Shown here one piece after another: positions 5,941-11,012 of a stretch of 11,012 bases of DNA (positions within the stretch are counted from its first letter, which is position 1; every line of letters starts with the position of its first letter). A program made the position numbers and the translations under genes. Source of the stretch: Candidatus Shapirobacteria bacterium CG10_big_fil_rev_8_21_14_0_10_48_15 (GTDB lineage: Bacteria; Patescibacteriota; Microgenomatia; PFEM01). The stretch is taken from the NCBI GenBank assembly GCA_002793635.1, contig PFEM01000037.1, forward strand, positions 19,709-30,720, given 5' to 3'. The notes below the pieces were generated by a model. That model saw only the letters and a program-made list of their open reading frames with translations, ran no database searches and was not told the DNA's origin.

Positions 5941-6624
5941 ATGAATCAGGATATTGCTATTTTGGAAGTGCGGGCGGCGGCCGGCGGTGACGAGGCCAAG
6001 ATTTGGGCCCACGACTTGCTGCGGATGTATCTCAAATATGCCGAAAGGCAAGGCTGGAAGGCAGAGCTATTAGACCAAAATATTTTGCGTCTTAAGGGCC
6101 CAAAAGTTTATCTACTGTTGCAGCATGAAGCCGGTGTCCACCGTGTTCAGCGTATTCCAACGACCGAAAAGCATGGCCGCCTCCACACCTCCACCGCTAC
6201 AGTGGCGGTCCTGCCCGAAGTTGATGAAACCGCAATCTTCATTAATCCCAGCGATTTGGAGTGGCAGTTTTACCGGGCCTCAACCCAAGGAGGGCAAAAT
6301 GTGCAAAAGGTCTCTTCGGCCGTCCGACTAATTCAAAAATCCACCGGCCTCACCGTGACTTGCGAACAAGAACGCACCCAATATCAAAACCGCGAAATTG
6401 CCCTGCAGCTGCTGCGCCAAAAACTTTGGGACCGACAGCAGGCCGCCAAAGCCAGCCAGATTAGTCAGCAAAGGGAGGCCATCGGTCGTGGCATGCGGTC
6501 AGAAAAAATCCGCACTTACAACTACCCCCAGAGTCGCATCACCGACCACCGGTTAAACAAAAAATTCTACAATCTGGACAAAATTTTGGAGGGAGAGCTG
6601 GAAAGAATCATCAAGAACTTTTAA
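5941..6624 (+). CDS. prfA: Peptide chain release factor 1, short form without domain 1
   Basis: RF1 recognises UAA/UAG in the ribosomal A site and triggers peptide release. Here 227 residues align with residues from about 110 onward of a normal RF1 of about 360. It opens with LEVRAAAGGDEAKIWA (8-23), where domain 2 usually starts. The stop-codon tripeptide region RIPTTE gives PTT (73-75), which matches the RF1 PxT type rather than the SPF of RF2. HTSTATVAVLPE follows. GGQ (117-119) is the catalytic loop. RSEKIRTYNYPQSRITDHR (187-205) is close to canonical. The N-terminal helical domain 1 is absent and the loop before LQHEAGVHRVQR is shortened. Residues after GGQ are divergent. The upstream sequence is rpmE, so no hidden N-terminus is available. 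It follows rpmE by one base and overlaps htrA tail-to-tail by 14 bp. A related ribosome-rescue factor is a less likely alternative, because a PxT domain 2 is kept. Confidence 0.85.
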   Translation: MNQDIAILEVRAAAGGDEAKIWAHDLLRMYLKYAERQGWKAELLDQNILRLKGPKVYLLLQHEAGVHRVQRIPTTEKHGRLHTSTATVAVLPEVDETAIFINPSDLEWQFYRASTQGGQNVQKVSSAVRLIQKSTGLTVTCEQERTQYQNREIALQLLRQKLWDRQQAAKASQISQQREAIGRGMRSEKIRTYNYPQSRITDHRLNKKFYNLDKILEGELERIIKNF

Positions 6625-7780
6625 GTGTCACTGTCTTTTCCATTGTTTCTCCGTCACGCCAAATTTTAACCATGACTTGATCGCCGGCTTTTTTCTTATT
6701 AATCATCTTCGCCAAAGGGTTCTCCTCACGAACTGACTGGCCATCAAAATCGGTCACAATATCCCCCTGTTTAATCCCGGCGTTGTCCGCCGCCGCGCCC
6801 GCCACCACTTCGATGATATAAGCGCCTTGAGGCACCTCGTTCATCAGGGCCAAATCACGATCAATCATGCGGTAGCGAATCCCCAAAAAGGCGCGTTCAA
6901 ACTGACCGGTCTGCTGAAAGTTTTGCAGTGAATCCTTAACCAAATTAATCGGCAGGGCAAAACCAATATTTTGGCCGGCGGTGGCGACGGCCACGTTGAT
7001 ACCAATTACCTGCCCGGCCGAATTCAAAAGCGGCCCGCCGGAGTTACCGGGGTTAATCGCCGCATCGGTCTGAATCACGTTGTCCAGCTGTTCAGCATAG
7101 CTTTCGTAGGCGGAACCGGCGGTAATCCCCCGCCCCAGACCGGAAATCACGCCGGTCGTAACCGTATGACGGAATTCACCCAAGGCCGTCCCGATCGCCA
7201 TCACGAACTGACCAACTTTCAAATTATCTGAACTGCCCAACTCAATTGGGACCAACTTGTCCTTATTGGCATTGATTTTTAAAATGGCCAAATCATTGAC
7301 CGGATCACGGTAAATTTTTTCCGCGCTGTATTCTTGATCATTTTTGGTAATCACCCGGTATTGGGCTTGGCTATCAGCCACGACATGCTTGTTGGTAACA
7401 ATCAGCCCGCTTTCATCCACAATAAAACCACTCCCTACATCCTGCTTCACTGTTTCCTCTTGGCCACTCGGTTGCTGGTCAAAAAAACCGAAAGGACCAG
7501 CGAAAGGATTCGCCCCAAAAAGATCCAAAACGCGTTGAGTTTTGGTGACCCCGATCGTCACCACGCTGGGACTGGCTTTTTCTGCCACGTCAATGACCAC
7601 CGATTCTTCATTCAAAATTTTTTGGTTTAAGGAAATTTGGCTGTTACGGGGGAAAAAGCGATTCAGCAACCGATAACTAAAAAAGCGATCGGAAACGGCC
7701 CCGGCCAAAAAAACTAAAGCTAAAAGAGCGGCACCAACTGCCGCCCCGGAAAGAAAACGCTTCGCCTTAATCAATTTCAT
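6611..7780 (-). CDS. HtrA/DegP-like membrane-anchored serine protease
   Basis: This trypsin-like S1C protease acts outside the membrane on misfolded proteins. Its 389 residues comprise a basic start and a membrane helix (about 9-29), then a linker. The protease domain runs from about 63 to 285, and one PDZ domain from about 290 to 386. The catalytic triad is visible: His132 in TNKHVV, Asp163 in DPVNDLAIL, and Ser247 in NPGNSGGP. The PDZ shows FLGIRYR and AGIKQGDIVTDFDG. One PDZ plus an anchor makes it DegS/YyxA-like in architecture. It follows the S41 protease by 30 bases with no convincing promoter or Shine-Dalgarno sequence, so it is probably the last gene of the rpsF unit. It ends in TGA inside the convergent prfA; no terminator hairpin separates the two. 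Confidence 0.95.
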   Translation of the reverse strand: MKLIKAKRFLSGAAVGAALLALVFLAGAVSDRFFSYRLLNRFFPRNSQISLNQKILNEESVVIDVAEKASPSVVTIGVTKTQRVLDLFGANPFAGPFGFFDQQPSGQEETVKQDVGSGFIVDESGLIVTNKHVVADSQAQYRVITKNDQEYSAEKIYRDPVNDLAILKINANKDKLVPIELGSSDNLKVGQFVMAIGTALGEFRHTVTTGVISGLGRGITAGSAYESYAEQLDNVIQTDAAINPGNSGGPLLNSAGQVIGINVAVATAGQNIGFALPINLVKDSLQNFQQTGQFERAFLGIRYRMIDRDLALMNEVPQGAYIIEVVAGAAADNAGIKQGDIVTDFDGQSVREENPLAKMINKKKAGDQVMVKIWRDGETMEKTVTLKSS

Positions 7781-7810
7781 CTGTTTTAACTTAAAATCCG
7801 AAACTGAAAA

Positions 7811-8974
7811 TTAGCTTAAAAGGCTTTTGGCCTTTTCCCACTGTTCGTCCGTTTCTGTTTCCAAATCGTCTTTAATTTTAACAATGGGTTCAATCCCCTG
7901 CTTATCAATCGAGTCTCCCTTGGGTAGCAACCAGCGCGCGGTCGTGATGTGCAAACCGGCCCCACCGGGAAGTTCCTGGGCTTCTTGAACCGAGCCCTTG
8001 CCAAAACTGGTCTCGCCCACGAGCGTCGCCCGATCATAATCCCGCAAAGCCCCGGCCACAATTTCAGCCGCGGAAGCACTGCCTTGGTTGATCAGCACCA
8101 CCAAAGGATAGTCTCGCAATTTACCCTGACGATCAACCGCCAGATTTTCCCGATGGCCGTCGCTAAATTCCTGCTGCACTACCACCCCGTCAGTTAAAAA
8201 TTCAGAGGCGACAAACACCGCCCCGCTCAAATAACCACCGGTGTTGTTGCGCAGATCCAAAACAATTCCCTTGGGTCGGCGGGCGACAATTTGGTTGACC
8301 GCCCCCAGCCACTCCTGATTGGTTCGGTCACCGAAGCTTAACAATGCCAAATGAGCCACGTTATCCTCAAAGCTGATCTCCACACTCGGCACGACGATTT
8401 TTTCTCGCACGACACTCACCTCATAAAACTCGGTTTCATTTTGGTGCAGCAAGGTTAGTTTGACCGCTGTCCCCGCCGGGCCGCGAATCAACTCCACCGC
8501 TTCGGGCAGACTGACACTGGTTGTTTCTTGGCCTTCAATCTTGATAATCAAATCGCCGGCACGAATCCCTGCCCTTTCCGCCGGGGTCCCGGGCAAAGGC
8601 GCAATCACCGCCAAAATCTCGTCACGATAGCCCAGCTCCATCCCGACACCCTCAAACGAACCGTTTAATCTTTGTTTAGCTTCATCATTGTTTTTGGGCG
8701 TCAAAAAAACGGTGTAGGGGTCGTTCAAAGCGGCGACCATGCCTTCAATTGAGCCATAAACCATCTGCTGGGGATCCAGAGCCTGTTTGTCAATATAAGT
8801 GGCGCCCAAACGCTCCCAAACATTCCAAAAAAGGGAAAAATCGAGTTGATGGTCAAGAACCGGTTTTGGAAAAGCCGCTGTCCGCGTCCCCCACCAATAG
8901 CCCATGCCTCCGGCCGTCAAAGCGACCACCAAAAAAAGAGTCACTAACCTGGCTTGACGTAAATTTAGCTTCAT
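7811..8974 (-). CDS. S41 C-terminal processing protease (CtpA/CtpB-like)
   Basis: This is a serine protease that trims or degrades envelope proteins, usually from their C-termini. It has 387 residues. A hydrophobic anchor lies at about 10-28, next to a GGMGYWWG segment. An N-terminal helical part carries YGSIEGMVAALNDPYTVFLTP (73-93), typical of the family. A PDZ domain (about 103-190) has FEGVGMELG and AGIRAGDLIIKIEG. The protease core has LDLRNNTGGYL (239-249). The likely catalytic residues are Ser301 in GSASAAE, Lys326 in SFGKGSVQ and Gln330, with the same 25-residue Ser-Lys spacing I recall for CtpB and D1 protease. It begins nine bases after the rpsR stop without a Shine-Dalgarno sequence, in a position where many bacteria carry rplI. 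Pairing with htrA suggests a two-protease surface quality-control module. Confidence 0.95.
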   Translation of the reverse strand: MKLNLRQARLVTLFLVVALTAGGMGYWWGTRTAAFPKPVLDHQLDFSLFWNVWERLGATYIDKQALDPQQMVYGSIEGMVAALNDPYTVFLTPKNNDEAKQRLNGSFEGVGMELGYRDEILAVIAPLPGTPAERAGIRAGDLIIKIEGQETTSVSLPEAVELIRGPAGTAVKLTLLHQNETEFYEVSVVREKIVVPSVEISFEDNVAHLALLSFGDRTNQEWLGAVNQIVARRPKGIVLDLRNNTGGYLSGAVFVASEFLTDGVVVQQEFSDGHRENLAVDRQGKLRDYPLVVLINQGSASAAEIVAGALRDYDRATLVGETSFGKGSVQEAQELPGGAGLHITTARWLLPKGDSIDKQGIEPIVKIKDDLETETDEQWEKAKSLLS

Positions 8975-8983
8975 TAAAAGGAT

Positions 8984-9220
8984 TTAAATTTTGGCAACAA
9001 ACGGGATCAGGGCCAAAAAGCGGGCGCGCTTGATTGCCCGCGATAAGCCACGTTGGTGGCGGGCGCACAGGCCACTGTAGCCACGCGCCAGAATTTTGCC
9101 CCGATCAGAAACAAAACGGCTCAAGGTGGCTTTGTCTTTATAGTCAGGCGTTGTCTTGGCTTGGCAAAAATAACAATCCGCTGGTTTGGGCTTTTCCGGC
9201 CTTTTTTTTGGTCTAAACAT
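8984..9220 (-). CDS. rpsR: Ribosomal protein bS18
   Basis: bS18 binds the platform of the small subunit together with bS6. At 78 residues it has normal length. After a basic Pro/Lys-rich start it shows CYFCQAK (16-22), DYKD, the central LSRFVSDRGKILARGYSGLCARHQR (33-57), then basic AIKRARFLALIPF. Cys16, Cys19, Cys52 and His55 could bind zinc, as in metal-binding forms of S18; this is inferred from the spacing. It starts two bases after the ssb stop, completing the classical rpsF-ssb-rpsR order. Confidence 0.96.
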   Translation of the reverse strand: MFRPKKRPEKPKPADCYFCQAKTTPDYKDKATLSRFVSDRGKILARGYSGLCARHQRGLSRAIKRARFLALIPFVAKI

Positions 9221-9222
9221 GT

Positions 9223-9732
9223 TTAAAAAGGAATATCGTTGGCTTCAACTTCTTCTTGGTCATCTTGTTTGGCCGACTTGGCTTGGGTTGGTTTTGCCGG
9301 TTTCGCCGGGGCCGGCTCTTCCCGGACCGGTTCACTGGCCAATTCGCCCTCCGCGCTAACCGCCACTCTGCCCGCCGCTTCGGAGGGAAAATCCCGCCGA
9401 GAGTCCAAAATGATCATTTCGTCAATGACGATCTCGGTAGTCTGACGCTGAACGCCGTCTTGACCGGTCCACTGGCGGGTTTGCAACCGGCCCTCGGCAA
9501 AAATCTTGCGACCCTTGGCAAGCAGTTGAGAGCACAGCTCGGCCAGCTTATTCCACGCCACCAAACGGTGAAACTCCACGTCTTCCTTTTTCTCTCCGGA
9601 CTCGGTCGTCCAGCTGCGATTGGTCGCCAGACCCAGAGTACAAACTGCCGTTCCCTGCGGGGTATAACGCAACTCCGGATCCCGGGTTAAATTACCAATT
9701 AGCAAAACTCTATTTAGCGACCTTTGGGCCAT
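9223..9732 (-). CDS. ssb: Single-stranded DNA-binding protein
   Basis: SSB coats single-stranded DNA during replication and repair and recruits partners through its C-terminal tip. Of its 169 residues, about 5-110 form the OB fold, with RVLLIGNLTRDPELRYTPQG (8-27), EFHRLVAWNKLAE (53-65) and EGRLQTRQW (80-88). A flexible Ala/Pro/Glu/Lys-rich linker follows. The protein ends in the conserved acidic tip EANDIPF. The start lies inside rpsF (23-bp overlap). A GGTGG stretch nine bases upstream may serve as a weak Shine-Dalgarno. Adjacent replication (ssb) and ribosomal genes in one transcript is the usual bacterial arrangement. Confidence 0.97.
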   Translation of the reverse strand: MAQRSLNRVLLIGNLTRDPELRYTPQGTAVCTLGLATNRSWTTESGEKKEDVEFHRLVAWNKLAELCSQLLAKGRKIFAEGRLQTRQWTGQDGVQRQTTEIVIDEMIILDSRRDFPSEAAGRVAVSAEGELASEPVREEPAPAKPAKPTQAKSAKQDDQEEVEANDIPF

Positions 9733-10057
9733 TTTTCTTGTCCACCATAGCCTTCCGCTTTGGAGAGGCGGGTTTTTCTTTCTTAATAAATAAATAACGC
9801 ATCACTGAATCTTCCGTTTTTAGTTTCCGATCCACGCCGGCCAGCGCCGCCGGGAGCAAAGATAACTGCCAGCAAAAATAAATCCCCAAATTTTTTTTGT
9901 TGATCGGGTAGCCTAACTCTTTTTTGCCCCATTCATCCTGGCTAGTCACTTTGCCTTTGGCATCAGTTACCAGCTTAGCGATTTTGGCGAGAAGAATTTT
10001 CTGGTCCTCGGCTTTCAGCTCCGGATCTACAATCAAGGTCAACTCGTAATTTCTCAT
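9710..10057 (-). CDS. rpsF: Ribosomal protein bS6
   Basis: bS6 pairs with bS18 on the small-subunit platform. Its 115 residues begin MRNYELTLIVDPEL, the standard first strand of the ferredoxin-like fold. WGKKELGYPINKKNLGIYF (43-61) and the ending LKTEDSVMRYLFIKKE (79-94) are well conserved. A short basic tail follows. It is the first gene of the unit and has its own promoter (10082-10110). The ATG is preceded directly by GCAGG, too close for a normal Shine-Dalgarno sequence. It overlaps ssb by 23 bp. Confidence 0.96.
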   Translation of the reverse strand: MRNYELTLIVDPELKAEDQKILLAKIAKLVTDAKGKVTSQDEWGKKELGYPINKKNLGIYFCWQLSLLPAALAGVDRKLKTEDSVMRYLFIKKEKPASPKRKAMVDKKNGPKVAK

Positions 10058-10081
10058 CCTGCAAAATTATTAGTGAACGTT

Positions 10082-10110
10082 ATTATAACAACTCCGCTAT
10101 TTAACCGCAA
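10082..10110 (-). promoter_or_regulatory. Promoter for rpsF-ssb-rpsR-(S41 protease-htrA)
   Basis: On the minus strand, TTGCGG (10105-10110), a 17-bp spacer and a perfect TATAAT (10082-10087) are present. A start near 10075 leaves a leader of about 18 nt. That is too short for the S6:S18-binding autoregulatory hairpin known upstream of rpsF in other bacteria, unless transcripts also come from ychF. Confidence 0.68.
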
Positions 10111-10123
10111 CTATCAGCTGAAC

Positions 10124-10204
10124 TTGAACTCCAGCGAAATTCCTCCTGCGAGGTGGCCGAAGGCCTCCTCGGAGGTGGAATGAGTTAATTAAATTTGAAC
10201 TCCA
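10124..10204. repeat. 10-bp direct repeats bracketing the palindrome
   Basis: TTGAACTCCA occurs at 10124-10133 and again at 10195-10204, offset by 71 bases. The right copy is part of the ychF coding end (it encodes EFK on the minus strand). The left copy lies in the intergenic region and would read LEFKFS-stop in another frame. They could be target-site duplications around an inserted element or a partial duplication of the gene end; chance is possible at this length. Confidence 0.5.
10139..10181. repeat. 43-nt near-perfect palindrome / strong hairpin between ychF and rpsF
   Basis: Arms 10139-10158 and 10162-10181 pair at 17 of 20 positions around a GAA loop (10159-10161). The three mismatches (T-T, G-G, T-T) sit at 10144/10176, 10148/10172 and 10154/10166. 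The stem is rich in CCTCC/GGAGG and GGCC blocks. On the minus strand it also reads as two 15-base near-copies of CCACCTC-NN-AGGAGG. It starts four bases beyond the ychF stop codon. No T-run follows on either strand, so it is not a standard intrinsic terminator, though it could stabilise the ychF 3' end. A REP- or MITE-like element is an alternative reading. Confidence 0.8.
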
Positions 10205-11012
10205 CCACTTCCCCATCCTGAACTTGGTAATCCGCCCCTTCGGCCCTGACTTTACCCAAAGCTTTAGCTTTTTCCCAACCGCCATAGTACACAAAATCCT
10301 GATAAGCAATCACTTCTGCCTTAATAAAGCCCTTCGCAAAATCGGTGTGAATCACGCCGGCCGCTTGCCGCGCCGTACTGCCCTTTTTGATGGTCCAAGC
10401 GCGCGCCTCCATCGGCCCGGCCGTTAAAAAAGAAATCAGTCCCAAAGTCTCATAAGCCACTTTAATCAACCGGTTTAGTCCGGGCTCGGTTAGTTGGTAC
10501 TCCTTCAAATAGGCCTTTTGGTCTGCCGGCGCCAGCCCCGCCAAGTCCGCTTCCATTTTGGCTGACAGAAAAATTACCGGCTGATAAGGAAAATCTTGAA
10601 CAACTTTTTGAGCGTTTTTCAATTGATCTTCATCCGCATTGGCCACGTAAAGCACCGGCTTGGCGGTCAGCAAAGACAGCCTTTTGATGGCTGCCTTTTG
10701 TTTTTCATTCAGCGGCACGTCTTTGGCCAATTGGCCCTGATTCATGGCCTTGTTCAAAATTTGGACAGCCTCCCAAAAAATTAGTGCCTCTTTTTCGACT
10801 TTACCCTTGGGCGGTTTTTGCTTCTCCAACGTTTCCAAATCAGCCAAGATTAGCTCACTATTGACAATCTCTACGTCAGTGGCGGGGTCAATTTTCCGCT
10901 CGACGTGGCTGACGCTGTCGTCCACAAAAAAACGCACCACATGAACAATCACGGAGACTTCACGAATATTGGCCAGAAACTTATTACCCAACCCCTCGCC
11001 TTGAGCCGCCCC
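10185..11012 (-). CDS. ychF: YchF/OLA1-type ATPase, N-terminus outside the window
   Basis: YchF is an Obg-related P-loop ATPase associated with ribosomes and stress responses. The visible 275 residues start with GAAQGEGLGNKFLANIREV at the window edge, the segment after the G3 motif. About 78 residues including Walker A should lie beyond. VANADED contains the NxxE variant of the G4 motif that favours ATP over GTP. A charged helical insertion lies in the middle. The C-terminal TGS domain (about the last 80 residues) has EARAWTIKKGSTARQAAGVIHTDFAKGFIKAEVI and ends in EFKFN. A TTG at 10989-10991 is internal to the conserved LGN and is not the start. The TAA stop (10185-10187) is followed by the large palindrome. 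Confidence 0.96.
   Translation of the reverse strand, partial: GAAQGEGLGNKFLANIREVSVIVHVVRFFVDDSVSHVERKIDPATDVEIVNSELILADLETLEKQKPPKGKVEKEALIFWEAVQILNKAMNQGQLAKDVPLNEKQKAAIKRLSLLTAKPVLYVANADEDQLKNAQKVVQDFPYQPVIFLSAKMEADLAGLAPADQKAYLKEYQLTEPGLNRLIKVAYETLGLISFLTAGPMEARAWTIKKGSTARQAAGVIHTDFAKGFIKAEVIAYQDFVYYGGWEKAKALGKVRAEGADYQVQDGEVVEFKFN

Noticed and set aside
10139..10181. Rho-independent terminator of ychF
   Set aside because: The stem is strong but no T-run follows it on either strand, so it is recorded as a palindrome instead.
10058..10184. S6:S18-binding autoregulatory leader upstream of rpsF
   Set aside because: The predicted rpsF transcript starts near 10075, leaving about 18 nt, and the large hairpin lies upstream of the promoter. 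I could not recognise the known CCG-bulge motif.
10097..10309. 70-residue minus-strand ORF across the ychF 3' end and spacer
   Set aside because: It runs in another frame of ychF, whose TGS domain is clearly coding. Its sequence has no domain-like pattern.
10989..10991. TTG as the start of YchF
   Set aside because: The same frame continues upstream as GAAQGEG, the conserved YchF segment, to the window edge. The gene is partial and does not start here.
1..11012. CRISPR array, toxin-antitoxin pair, transposase, prophage or biosynthetic cluster
   Set aside because: No regularly spaced repeats, integrase/transposase motifs or suitable gene sets are visible; nearly all the sequence is accounted for by housekeeping genes.
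1..11012. Recoded UGA (glycine), as in some Patescibacteria
   Set aside because: TGA terminates dnaB, hisS and htrA at the expected family lengths, and no gene needs in-frame TGA.

Overview
No part of this window looks like a mobile, defence or CRISPR system. It is a compact housekeeping stretch, probably from a Candidate Phyla Radiation (Patescibacteria) bacterium, with Microgenomates the first guess. The clues are small tightly packed genes, stop/start overlaps (ATGA, TAAATG), DUF5652- and DUF5666-type proteins common in that radiation, an L31 with a long basic tail, a release factor 1 without its N-terminal domain, and rpsF-ssb-rpsR without rplI after it (bL9 is reported missing from several CPR lineages). 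The lineage is an inference from gene content. TGA ends dnaB, hisS and htrA and no ORF needs it as a sense codon, so the code is standard.

Layout. Positions 1-2170 (minus) hold an MBL-fold hydrolase, the replicative helicase dnaB, and a two-helix DUF5652 membrane protein cut by the window edge; each overlaps the next. Positions 2251-3435 (plus) hold two envelope or secreted proteins, one membrane-anchored Ig-like and one DUF5666-like. Positions 3474-6624 (plus) hold hisS, an EamA transporter, rpmE and a short prfA. Positions 6611-10057 (minus) hold rpsF, ssb, rpsR, an S41 (CtpA-like) protease and an HtrA-like protease, in that order of transcription. Positions 10185 to the edge (minus) hold most of ychF. 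There are no RNA genes, and no gene-free stretch exceeds about 130 bases.

Regulation can be read unusually well. Five sigma70-like promoters, all with exactly 17-bp spacers, lie just before mblA-like/dnaB, the Ig-like gene, hisS, rpmE and rpsF. The first two are back-to-back and share one TTGACAA heptamer as their -35 boxes. Predicted leaders are 0 to about 18 nt, so the mbl and hisS mRNAs look leaderless or nearly so. Most genes lack a clear Shine-Dalgarno sequence.

Two items most deserve follow-up. One is a 43-nt near-perfect palindrome between ychF and the rpsF promoter, flanked by 10-bp direct repeats (possibly a REP/MITE-like element). The other is the minimal, divergent RF1.
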